This document shows, piece by piece, positions 8,698 through 16,998 of a stretch of DNA of 64,000 bases. The notes below the pieces were generated by a model that had not been told where the DNA came from, ran no database searches, and saw only the letters and a list, made by a program, of their open reading frames with translations. The position numbers were made by a program, and so were the translations under genes. Numbering within the stretch: position 1 is the stretch's first letter; the number at the start of each line of letters is the position of its first letter. This DNA comes from Myxococcales bacterium. Its GTDB lineage: Bacteria; Myxococcota_A; Polyangia; Polyangiales; Houyiibacteriaceae. The stretch is from the NCBI GenBank assembly GCA_019637115.1, contig JAHBWH010000016.1, positions 1 through 64,000 on the forward strand, in the 5' to 3' direction.

Positions 8698-8839
8698 GGG
8701 TGCACCTCGTCGGTTGCGATCGAACGAGTCGCGCGCGGGCCGTGCGATCGCATCAGGGGTTTCCATCGGGCCACGCGAGGGCGCCGCAACTGTGGGGCCT
8801 GGAGCGGTCGACGCGGGGAGTCTCGGCCGTCGGGTCGCA
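8698..8839. repeat. Inter-cassette spacer repeat, copy C
   Basis: Third copy of the spacer, the shortest at 142 nt, lacking a further 7 nt compared with copy B and 22 nt compared with the leftmost copy. It separates propeller copy 3 from FGE-like copy 2 on the minus strand. Confidence 0.75.
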
Positions 8840-9637
8840 TCACCACTCCTCCGGGCCCCCGTGCGGCCAGCAGCGGAGCGGCCACGGTGGTCCATCGCTC
8901 TCGCCGATCGTGAGCACGACGCGGTCACCGACGAGCTCGCCATGGAGCGGTCGACCTTGGTCGTCGCGCACGCCCCCGCGCGTGGCCGGGGCGTTGCATG
9001 TTGGTCGCGGCGCGGGGTCATAGAGGGTGCCGTCGACCCCAACCGCGAATGCGTGGTCGGTCGACCAGCGCACCACGTGTTCTTCGTCAATCCACATCGT
9101 TTGCCACGTCGCTCGCCGCGGGTCGGTGCCGTCAGGAGATGGGGCGCGCATCTGCTCTCCTACGCGCTCTAGCGTTCGGCTCGAGACGAACTCTCCGACG
9201 TGCGAGCATGGCTCGCACTCGATGCTTTCCAGATAGAGCCACCGGCCATCCGGGGACGGCACGGCCCAGCGATCCAGGCGACGGGGCTGCCCGCCGTCGA
9301 GCGGTTGCAACACAAACTCCCGACCGCCTGGAGCCTGATAGAAGGCGTAGGCCTCCACGACGAAGAGCGACCACGCTGCGGGGCTCGATTCGAAGCGCTC
9401 CGACCAGATCACCGCCCCATCGAGCTCCATCGCCCGCAGCTCGTAGCTTCGGCCATCACTCGTCGGTGTGTCGAAGACCCGCGGGCCGCTGCGCCAACGC
9501 TTGATGAGCACGATCGCCTTCGTGCCATCATCGGACCACTTGGGCTGAAAGAGCCGCTCCTCTGGGGTGACGCAGCCAAGCACGGCTACGAGCATAACTG
9601 TGGGGAAGTGTCCGGTCTGTGACAGGATGCGGAGCAT
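8840..9637 (-). CDS. Propeller-like lipoprotein, cassette copy 3
   Basis: 265 residues with a signal peptide unlike those of copies 1 and 2, but again ending just before a lipobox-like VLGC. The PKWSDDGTKA block and the C-terminal RPTC-to-GGPEEW block are conserved; the middle diverges again (for example DEEHVVRWSTDHA). The ATG at 9637 lies 2 nt beyond the stop of FGE-like copy 3. The constant-variable-constant pattern argues for gene conversion or selection acting on the ends and diversification of the exposed middle. Function unknown. Confidence 0.82.
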   Translation of the reverse strand: MLRILSQTGHFPTVMLVAVLGCVTPEERLFQPKWSDDGTKAIVLIKRWRSGPRVFDTPTSDGRSYELRAMELDGAVIWSERFESSPAAWSLFVVEAYAFYQAPGGREFVLQPLDGGQPRRLDRWAVPSPDGRWLYLESIECEPCSHVGEFVSSRTLERVGEQMRAPSPDGTDPRRATWQTMWIDEEHVVRWSTDHAFAVGVDGTLYDPAPRPTCNAPATRGGVRDDQGRPLHGELVGDRVVLTIGESDGPPWPLRCWPHGGPEEW

Positions 9638-9639
9638 GG

Positions 9640-10494
9640 CTATTCAGGGTCCGCGCAGCATCGGAAACCGACTTCGGAGCTCTGGTATGAGCGTGTGCGC
9701 CGGTTGGGAATGACGTCACATCGAACCCCGCTTCCGCCGTGCGAGATTGAGCCTCCACGGTATGCGCAGATGTCATCCGGTCCGTCGGATCCATCGCACG
9801 CGTTCGTCCACTCCCAAATGTTGCCGGTTAGATCGTAGACGCCGTGGTAGTTGTCTGAGGGCGACTGGCAGTCCGGCATCGAACCCGGTGGCACGATACG
9901 CGTCTGGCCTGGTGAATAGGTGCACGATTGAGCCGCAAAGCAGTCGAGAGTGTTACATTTGTAGACTTCGTCAGAGCTTCCTGGTGAATAAGCGTATTGC
10001 TGTCCAGAGGAGCACGCGACGTACCACTCGTCGTTCAGCGTCGCCGCGGAAACGAGGGGGTGTCCCACGCCGTCGCGAATGCGTCCGCACAGCCGCTTTC
10101 CCACCCACTGGCAATACATGTAGGCGTCGCACCAGTCGACGCAGGTCTGCGGCCGGACGTCACACGCGAGGATCTCTGCGACGCGCGGACCGAAGCATTC
10201 GGTGCCGGGGGCGTACGTGGTGTTCCACGCGCAATACGTCGGTTGTCCAGAGACCTCCGCGCCACCGTTGGTCGCTTCGAGGAAGCGCTGGTACTGACCT
10301 TGCGTGACCTCGGTCGCGTCGATGCGGATCGGCTGGGTCGGCTCCAGCGGGTTGCGGACGGACACCAGAGGGCTCACGTCGCCGTAGTCCATCGCTGGTT
10401 CGCACTCGATCGGATCTGGTGGCGGAAACCCGGGTCCGCACGCGGCGACGGTGATCAGGGCCATTAGCACGCGAGCGGGTAACGACCCGATCAT
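9640..10494 (-). CDS. FGE/SUMF1-like lipoprotein, cassette copy 3
   Basis: 284 residues. The signal ends in TVAAC, a good lipobox that differs from copy 2, while the mature domain is very close to copy 2 from ECEPAM onward: EVTQGQYQRF, WCDAYMYCQWVGKRLCGR, YDLTGNIWEW, GFRCC. It is the promoter-proximal member of the array if transcription runs leftward from the 10.5-11.0 kb gap. A GAGAG ribosome site lies 8 nt before the ATG. As a non-enzymatic member of the FGE fold it may bind a ligand or partner at the cell surface. Confidence 0.87.
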   Translation of the reverse strand: MIGSLPARVLMALITVAACGPGFPPPDPIECEPAMDYGDVSPLVSVRNPLEPTQPIRIDATEVTQGQYQRFLEATNGGAEVSGQPTYCAWNTTYAPGTECFGPRVAEILACDVRPQTCVDWCDAYMYCQWVGKRLCGRIRDGVGHPLVSAATLNDEWYVACSSGQQYAYSPGSSDEVYKCNTLDCFAAQSCTYSPGQTRIVPPGSMPDCQSPSDNYHGVYDLTGNIWEWTNACDGSDGPDDICAYRGGSISHGGSGVRCDVIPNRRTRSYQSSEVGFRCCADPE

Positions 10495-11060
10495 GGCGAG
10501 CTCTCGTCGACGCCGATCGCGCGTGCGCAGCGCTCTGCGGTATCCGGGCGTTCGGGTTGGGGGACTGGGCGTTCGCCCTTGGTCCCTGGTCGGAGGGGTC
10601 GGAGGAGAGTCACTGCTCCACGCTACTCCAACGGTGACGCTCGGTCATCCACCAAAGACTGAGTGTCGACCGATGTCGAACGGTGACTTCGTGGATCTGA
10701 TGAGCTCCAGCGTGAGGTGGACCTGACGTGTGCTCGTTGCTGCGGTTGATGCACCGGGTGCTGCGTGACTACAAAGGTTCGCCAGAACCTATTCGAGGGG
10801 GTCGGCGAGCGACATCTGGATCGAGGGCCGCGGATACCCGGAACGCACTTCGGGTTGGGGGTACTAGCGTTCGAGCCCTTCTTCGAGTCGCAGAGGTTCA
10901 CCCGTGCTCGAGCATTCTGATTCGTGGTCGACGGGGTCGATGAGCGACTCGAAATGGGGCTCTTCAGCGCGTGGACGCGGACGGACGCCGGGGCCGCGAC
11001 GCAGCGTTTGTGGCGCTGCCGACTTCCGCGATCACCGCGAGGCCCGTGAACGGGCTACGA
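10495..11060. other. 566-nt non-coding gap upstream of the cassette array
   Basis: No gene is supported; the short frames have poor composition and no homologous features. The gap contains a degenerate direct duplication (about 10537-10583 and 10828-10880) sharing TTCGGGTTGGGGG followed by ACT and GCGTTCG. It should hold the promoter for FGE-like copy 3 and the 3' end of the kinase transcript. Confidence 0.5.
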
Positions 11061-13040
11061 TCAGCGGAGGTCTTCGAGGTTCAAGGAGACGCGGGTCTCC
11101 TGGCGGCCGCCGCGGACCGAGATCCGGGTCCGGCGGCGCTCGCCGTCGGGGCCGACCAGCTCGAGCTCGAGCGCGCCGCTCGGCACGCGCTGTCGTCGGA
11201 TCGGGGTCGGGCCGAAGCTGTGTCCGCTGACGAAGACCTCGCTGCGGGGGGTCGTGTCGAGCGTGAGCAGGCCGTCGGCTTGGCTCAGGTCGAGGGCGGA
11301 GGGCGCCGCGCGCAGGCGCGCCGTGATGGTCTGGTCGGCCCCCGCGAGCGTGAGCGTCTCTTCGTGGGCGAGGTGCCCCTCAGCCTCGACGCGGAGCTGG
11401 CGCTCCCCAGGCTCGAGGCCCGTGAGCTCGAGCGGCGTCACGCCTCGCTCCTCTCCGTCGACGAAGACGGTGGCCCCGGGCGGTAGGCTGACGATGAAGA
11501 GGGCGGGGCCCTCGTCACGGCCGGGGACCGGCCGCGGCGCGCTCACCGCCTCCGTGGGAGCCGGGGCGTCTGCGCGCGCCCATGGCTTCCAGACGTAGAC
11601 CGCGCCACCGACCCCGCCGAGCAAGAGCACGGCCGCGACGGAGAGCGCGACGGTGCGACCTCCGCTCGGCTGGGGCTCGACGGGGCGAGACGTCGCGACG
11701 CGGGGCGACGCCGCGAGCGGGCGCGCGGCGCGCGGGCGAGCGGCCGCTTCCGTGATGGCGCGGTGCGGGCGCGTGGGGCCCGCTGCGCCGCCCTCGACCC
11801 TGGGGGTGGCGATCGGGGCGGCGCCAGGGGGTCGGAGGGTCGGGCGTGCGTCCGCCGGGTCGAGGTCGAGGGGCCCCGCGAGGTCGAGGCCGAGCCCGTC
11901 GAGCGGGCCGTCGAGCTCGAGCTCTCGCGCGCCGCTGTCCATGCGTGGCTCGGGGATCGACGCGTGCATGCCGATCACGACGCTCTGCCCGAAGGGCGTC
12001 GTGTCGAGGTGGGGGCCGCGTGTCAGCTCGACCTCGAAGCAGTCGGCGACGAAGGTCGCGAGGTCGTGCTCGCCGACCGGGCCGCCCGTGCGCGCGAGCC
12101 AGCCGCTGAGCGCGTCGCGGAACGCGGCAGCGCTCGGGATGCGATCGTCGGGGCGCTTCGCGAGCGCGTGGCGGAGCAGGCGGTCGAGCGCGAGCGTCTC
12201 GGGCGCGGCCAGAAAGCGCGCGCGGACGCCGTCGGGGTCGCTGATGCGCGGGTCGGCGAGCGAAGGCACTGGCCCGTCCGCGATCTCGCGCATGGTCTCG
12301 GCGTCGCTCTCGCGCCGATAGAGGCTCTTGCCGATGAGCGCCTCGAAGAGCACGACGCCGAGGGCGAAGAGGTCGGCGCGATGGTCGACCTTTTGCGCGA
12401 GGATCTGCTCAGGCGCCATGTAGGCAAATTTGCCCTTCACCACGCCCGTCTGGGTGCGGTGCTGTCGCTCCTCGGCCTTGGCGATCCCGAAGTCGAGCAG
12501 CTTCACCTCGCCAGCGAAGGAGATCATCACGTTGTGGGGCGAGACGTCGCGGTGGACGAGGCGAAGCGGCGTGCCGTGCTCGTCGGTGAGGCGGTGCGCG
12601 TGGTCGAGCGCGTCGGCGACGCGCTCGAGGATCCAGCACGCGAGCCGCGGGGGCAGGCCACCACGATCGCGCGCGCGCCGGATGAGGCGGCCGAGCGGGA
12701 TTCCGTCGACCCACTCCATCTCGATGTAGCCGAGGCCGTCGACCTCCCCGTGGTCGGTGAAGCGCGCGATGTTGGGGTGACTCAGGAGCAGGCCGAGCTT
12801 CGCCTCGTCCTCGAACATCGCCTTGAAGTCATCGTCGGCCGCGAAGTGCGCGAGGATCTTCTTGAGCACCACGGGCCGAGAGCTGCTGCCCTGCGGACGC
12901 GCGAGGAGGATCTCGGCCATGCCGCCGATGGCCAGCCGGCCGAGGAGCTCGTAGCGGCCGAAGACGCCGATCGGCTGCAGCCGGCTCGTGTCCGTGCCGA
13001 GCGCCGCGCCGCGCGGTCCAGGCTCGTGACCGTGGTTCAC
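11061..13040 (-). CDS. Membrane Ser/Thr protein kinase with two PEGA domains
   Basis: 659 residues. A Hanks-type kinase domain spans ~28-300: Gly-loop GRLAIGGMAE, ATP-anchoring Lys60, catalytic loop HRDVSPHN (Asp165), DFG Asp183 and an APE motif. A Pro/Ala-rich linker leads to one transmembrane helix (~455-475, LSVAAVLLLGGVGGAVYVW), so the C-terminus is extracytoplasmic. It carries two PEGA repeats (~500-560 and ~580-640), each with a V-F-V turn motif. The GTG at 13040 is the start nearest the kinase fold; the very long frame upstream is antisense shadow of the Cys-rich gene. Divergent from that gene with 183 nt between starts. Confidence 0.92.
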   Translation of the reverse strand: MNHGHEPGPRGAALGTDTSRLQPIGVFGRYELLGRLAIGGMAEILLARPQGSSSRPVVLKKILAHFAADDDFKAMFEDEAKLGLLLSHPNIARFTDHGEVDGLGYIEMEWVDGIPLGRLIRRARDRGGLPPRLACWILERVADALDHAHRLTDEHGTPLRLVHRDVSPHNVMISFAGEVKLLDFGIAKAEERQHRTQTGVVKGKFAYMAPEQILAQKVDHRADLFALGVVLFEALIGKSLYRRESDAETMREIADGPVPSLADPRISDPDGVRARFLAAPETLALDRLLRHALAKRPDDRIPSAAAFRDALSGWLARTGGPVGEHDLATFVADCFEVELTRGPHLDTTPFGQSVVIGMHASIPEPRMDSGARELELDGPLDGLGLDLAGPLDLDPADARPTLRPPGAAPIATPRVEGGAAGPTRPHRAITEAAARPRAARPLAASPRVATSRPVEPQPSGGRTVALSVAAVLLLGGVGGAVYVWKPWARADAPAPTEAVSAPRPVPGRDEGPALFIVSLPPGATVFVDGEERGVTPLELTGLEPGERQLRVEAEGHLAHEETLTLAGADQTITARLRAAPSALDLSQADGLLTLDTTPRSEVFVSGHSFGPTPIRRQRVPSGALELELVGPDGERRRTRISVRGGRQETRVSLNLEDLR

Positions 13041-13223
13041 GTCGCGAGGGTATCGCCGCGATCGAGCGGCGGCCATCGTCCACGTGCGAGGTCGGCTGCG
13101 TGCGCGTCGCGTGGCGCGCGTCCGCGTGCGCTCGCTCACGATGACCGGCGCCGCCGCGCTCGCGCGGGGCGTTTGCCGGGCGGCGCGAGACGAGCGCGGG
13201 ATGAATCGGGTACGCTGTCGCCC

Positions 13224-15449
13224 ATGCGCAGTTGGGTGGTCTTGGGTGTGGGGCTCTTGGTGCTCGCGGGTTGTGGGAGCCGTTCGGCGATCTCGACGGG
13301 GGGCGACCGAGACGCCGGGACCGCCGACGCGGACCTCCCCGATGGGCCGGCCTTCCCGGACTCGGGTCCGCTGCGCTGCGGCGACGGACGCTGCACGGCG
13401 GACGAGAGCTGCGAGACCTGCCCGATGGACTGCGGCCCGTGCGTGATGCCGGGCTGCGGCGACGGGCGCTGCGCGCCAGAGGCTGGCGAGGACTGCGGCA
13501 ACTGTCCGTTCGACTGCGGCCCCTGCCCGAGCTGCGGGGACGGTCTCTGCAACCCGATGGAGGGCGAGTCGTGCGAGAGCTGCCCGATCGACTGCGGCGC
13601 GTGCCCGCCGCTCGGGTGCGGTGACCTCGTCTGCGACCCCGGCGCGGGCGAGACCTGCGCGACCTGTCCGGTCGACTGTGGATCCTGCGTGACCTGCGGC
13701 GACGGCGCGTGCCGGATGGCCGACGGCGAGAACTGCGCGACGTGTCCGAGCGATTGCGGGCCCTGCCCGGCCGCGTGCGGCGACGGCCGCTGCCGGATGG
13801 TGGACGGCGAGACGTGCGCGACGTGTCCCATCGACTGCGGCGTCTGCCCGAGCTGCGGGGATGGCGTCTGCCGCCCCGAACAAGGCGAGACGTGCTCGAC
13901 GTGTTCCGTCGACTGCGGGACCTGCCCGAGCTGTGGGGATGGTGTCTGTCGCGCGAGCGACGGGGAATCGTGCTCTAGCTGCCCGATCGACTGCGGCCCG
14001 TGCCCTCCGACCTGCGGCGACGGCGCGTGTCGTCCTGCGGACATGGAGACCTGCGCGACCTGTCCGATCGATTGCGGTCCGTGCCCGAGCTGCGGCGACG
14101 GGGTCTGCCGCGCCGAGCAGGGGGAGACGTGCTCGACGTGCCCGATCGACTGCGGGACGTGCCCGAACTGCGGCAACGGCGTCTGTCAGCCGCGCCTCGG
14201 CGAGACGTGCTCCACCTGCCCCGCAGACTGCGGCTCCTGCCCGCGGTGCGGCGACATGCTCTGCGACCCGCGGGTCGGCGAGACCTGCGCGAGCTGCCCC
14301 GCCGATTGCGGCGCGTGTCCGACGTGCGGCAACGGCGTCTGCGGGCCGGGCGAGACCTGCGAGAGCTGCCCCGCCGACTGCGGCCCGTGCGCGCCGACGT
14401 GCGGGGATGGCGTCTGTAGCTCGGACGAGAGCTGCACGAGCTGCCCGATGGACTGCGGGCCGTGCATGCCCTCTTGCGGCGACGGCGCGTGCGGGCCGGG
14501 GGAGAGCTGCGCGACCTGCCCCGTGGACTGCGGCGTCTGCCCCGCGTGCGGCGACGGGGTCTGTGGGCCGACCGAGGATTGCACGAGCTGCCCGATGGAC
14601 TGCGGGTCGTGCATGCCCTTCTGCGGCGACGGGGTCTGCGGGCCGACCGAGGACTGCCGGAGCTGCGCGATCGACTGCGGGCCATGCATACCGACGTGCG
14701 GCGACGGCTTGTGCGATCCGTTGGTCGGCGAGAGCTGCGCGACGTGCGCGATCGACTGCGGGCTCTGTCCGCCGCCGCGCTGCGGTGACGGGATCTGCGC
14801 CCCGCTGTCGGGCGAGGACTGCGCGAATTGCTGGCAGGATTGCGGTCGCTGCCCGACGTGTGGCGACGGCGTGTGCAACATCCTCGACGGCGAGACCTGC
14901 TTCACGTGTCAGCCCGACTGCGGCCCGTGCCCGCCGCCGGCTTGCGGCGACGGTCGGTGCTCGCCGGTCGACGGCGAGACCTGCTCGACGTGTTCGGCCG
15001 ACTGCGGGACGTGCCCGACCTGCGGGGACGGCTTCTGCGCGCCCGACGAAGACTGCGCGAGCTGCCCATCGGATTGCGGCCCGTGCGACGTCTGCGGGGA
15101 CGGCTTCTGCAGCCCCCGCGAGACCTGCTCGAGCTGCCCGAGCGACTGCGGTCCGTGCCCGGGAGGCTGCGGCGACGGGGCGTGCACGGGCTTCGAGACG
15201 TGCTTCTCGTGCCCGGCCGATTGCGGCGTCTGCGGGACCCGGAACTGCCGAGAGACGCTGCTCTGCGCGGCGAGCTGCGGGAGCAGCCCCACGTGCTTCG
15301 GCAACTGCGTGGCGCTCGCCTGCCCGAGCGCGCGGACGATCCTCATCAACTCCGCCGGGTGCATCGCGACGAGCGGCTGCGGGTCGGACCTCTTCTGCTT
15401 GATCACGTCGTGCCCCGAGCTCGCGCGCTGCATCACGCACTCGTGCTGA
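13224..15449 (+). CDS. Lipoprotein with 24 tandem Cys-rich CGDGxC modules
   Basis: 741 residues. The signal peptide ends in the lipobox VLAGC, then an Asp/Ala-rich linker leads into 24 consecutive modules of 23-28 residues of pattern CGDGxC-x(4-8)-C-xx-CPxDCGxC, with variable Pro/Thr spacers. A different Cys-rich tail of ~70 residues closes the protein. Seven Cys in a typical module and the regular Gly/Asp positions suggest a disulfide-stabilised rod, possibly calcium-binding, exposed on the outer surface. Repeats of this type occur in myxobacterial and other large-genome secreted proteins; the role is unknown. It ends 16 nt from the convergent methyltransferase gene. Confidence 0.9.
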   Translation: MRSWVVLGVGLLVLAGCGSRSAISTGGDRDAGTADADLPDGPAFPDSGPLRCGDGRCTADESCETCPMDCGPCVMPGCGDGRCAPEAGEDCGNCPFDCGPCPSCGDGLCNPMEGESCESCPIDCGACPPLGCGDLVCDPGAGETCATCPVDCGSCVTCGDGACRMADGENCATCPSDCGPCPAACGDGRCRMVDGETCATCPIDCGVCPSCGDGVCRPEQGETCSTCSVDCGTCPSCGDGVCRASDGESCSSCPIDCGPCPPTCGDGACRPADMETCATCPIDCGPCPSCGDGVCRAEQGETCSTCPIDCGTCPNCGNGVCQPRLGETCSTCPADCGSCPRCGDMLCDPRVGETCASCPADCGACPTCGNGVCGPGETCESCPADCGPCAPTCGDGVCSSDESCTSCPMDCGPCMPSCGDGACGPGESCATCPVDCGVCPACGDGVCGPTEDCTSCPMDCGSCMPFCGDGVCGPTEDCRSCAIDCGPCIPTCGDGLCDPLVGESCATCAIDCGLCPPPRCGDGICAPLSGEDCANCWQDCGRCPTCGDGVCNILDGETCFTCQPDCGPCPPPACGDGRCSPVDGETCSTCSADCGTCPTCGDGFCAPDEDCASCPSDCGPCDVCGDGFCSPRETCSSCPSDCGPCPGGCGDGACTGFETCFSCPADCGVCGTRNCRETLLCAASCGSSPTCFGNCVALACPSARTILINSAGCIATSGCGSDLFCLITSCPELARCITHSC

Positions 15450-15465
15450 GCAGCGACCCGCGGCG

Positions 15466-16998
15466 TTACTTCGTCGCGTGTCCGAGGTCGAAGGGGCCGG
15501 GGACGAGGCTCACGTCCTCGAAGCCGAGCGCGCGGAGCCACTCGTCGTAGCGCGACCACTCGCGCAGGCGGCTCTGGCAGCTGTCCACGCCGACGAGGAA
15601 GTAGCTCCAGAAGAACTGGATGGCGGCGCGCTCGGGGCTGCGGAGCTCCTCGCAGACGATGACCTTGCCGCCTGGCCGCAGCGCCTCGTGCGCCTTCGCG
15701 AGGAGCGCCCGCGCCTGCGCGGCCGGCACGTCGTGGAGGATCCGCACGAAGAGGATGACGTCGTAGCCCTCCGGCAGCGGTTGCAAGAAGGCATCCCCCG
15801 CGCGGAAGCCGAGCCGGGCGGCGTGCGCGGAGCGGGCGAAGGTGTCCTGTGCGAGCGGCTCGAGCTCGGGGAGCTCGTAGACGTCGACGCGCAGTCGCGG
15901 ATCGATCGCGACGAGCGCGCTCGCGAGCGTGCCGTTGCCGCCGCCGACATCGAGCACGCGGATCGGGCCGCTCCGGTCGAGGTCGTCGAAGAGCGCGCCC
16001 GCGGCGGCCCGGAAGCTCTCGGCGATGGGGGGCACGCCCGCGGCCATGCTTCGCGCGAAGCGCGCGACCTGCGCGGGGGTCGCCGGGGGCCACGCGAAGT
16101 CCTCCGCGGGGATCCCCTCGGCGCCGCGTAGGACCTCGTGCAAGCGGCCGTGGAGGGCGGCCCAGGGTTGAGCGCGCCGGTCTCGCTCGATGCTGTCTCG
16201 ACCGACCACCTGCGCGGCGGCCGGCCCGAGGGGCTCGACGCTCCGGTAGCGGGTCAGCGTCAGGGGCTCGTCGCCGCGTGGGTCGAGGCGCTCGACGAAG
16301 AGCATGGCCTCGAGCGCGTCGAGCAGCTTGAGGAGCCGCTCCGGGACGAAGGCGAGCTCATCCGCGAGCTCGCCGAGCTCGACCCAGCCGCCGCGCGCCG
16401 CGGCCTCGTCGAGGCGCGCGAAGAGGCCCGAGCGGAGGCTGACCTCGATCACCTCGGTCGCGAGCTCTCCGTGGAAGAGCAGGCTCATGAGCCCCCGCGC
16501 GCCCATCGGGAGGCGCGGCGCCACGCGAACGGTCGGTCGCGCCTCCTCGCTCCCGAGCGTCGCGCGGAAGTCGGCGTACGTGCGCGGCGGCGAGGGAGCC
16601 GCGAGCGATGGATCGGGGAGCGACGGTGCCGCGAGCGACGGTGCCGCGAGCGACGGTGCCGCGAGCGACGGATCGGCGAGCGGCGAGGTTCCGAGCGATG
16701 GTGCCGTGACCGACGACGTGCCGAGCGTGGGGGCGTCGGGCTCGGGTCGGGGACGGGCACCCGAGGAGCGCCTCGGCTCCGACTCGGAAGCGTCGCTCGG
16801 AGCTGCAGGTCCTCGAGGGCCGTGGGGCTCCGTCGGCGCAGCGTGCGTGCCGGATGCATCGTCCGCCATGGGCGCCGGGTGCGCGCCGGTCGTGTCCGCC
16901 GCGGCAGTCGTCGAGGTCGCCGGGAGCGGAGCACCCTTCGCGTCGCGCGCGCGGGTCGGGGGCAGGGAGACGGGGCGGTGGGTTGGGCGGTCGTTCAT
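15466..16998 (-). CDS. SAM-dependent O-methyltransferase with long disordered N-terminus
   Basis: 510 residues. Residues 1-~160 are low complexity (Pro/Ala/Ser/Asp) and include several tandem SLAAP units. The remainder is an acetylserotonin/caffeate-type O-methyltransferase: an N-terminal winged-helix dimerisation region (~175-300) then the catalytic domain with the SAM loop DVGGGNG near residue 350, VRILHDVPAAQ and RPGGKVIVCEE. The start overlaps the stop of the upstream PLP-enzyme gene as ATGA, so it is the third gene of a coupled operon. The likely substrate is a hydroxylated aromatic product of the two upstream enzymes (inference). Confidence 0.88.
   Translation of the reverse strand: MNDRPTHRPVSLPPTRARDAKGAPLPATSTTAAADTTGAHPAPMADDASGTHAAPTEPHGPRGPAAPSDASESEPRRSSGARPRPEPDAPTLGTSSVTAPSLGTSPLADPSLAAPSLAAPSLAAPSLPDPSLAAPSPPRTYADFRATLGSEEARPTVRVAPRLPMGARGLMSLLFHGELATEVIEVSLRSGLFARLDEAAARGGWVELGELADELAFVPERLLKLLDALEAMLFVERLDPRGDEPLTLTRYRSVEPLGPAAAQVVGRDSIERDRRAQPWAALHGRLHEVLRGAEGIPAEDFAWPPATPAQVARFARSMAAGVPPIAESFRAAAGALFDDLDRSGPIRVLDVGGGNGTLASALVAIDPRLRVDVYELPELEPLAQDTFARSAHAARLGFRAGDAFLQPLPEGYDVILFVRILHDVPAAQARALLAKAHEALRPGGKVIVCEELRSPERAAIQFFWSYFLVGVDSCQSRLREWSRYDEWLRALGFEDVSLVPGPFDLGHATK

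Noticed and set aside
10451..10943. Short plus-strand ORFs upstream of the cassette array
   Set aside because: Poor ribosome sites, no family features, Arg/Ser-rich shadow composition, and overlap with the FGE-like gene start.
13041..15440. 800-codon minus-strand extension of the kinase frame
   Set aside because: It is the antisense shadow of the 24-repeat Cys-rich gene, giving Ala/Arg-rich repeats, and does not add to the kinase.
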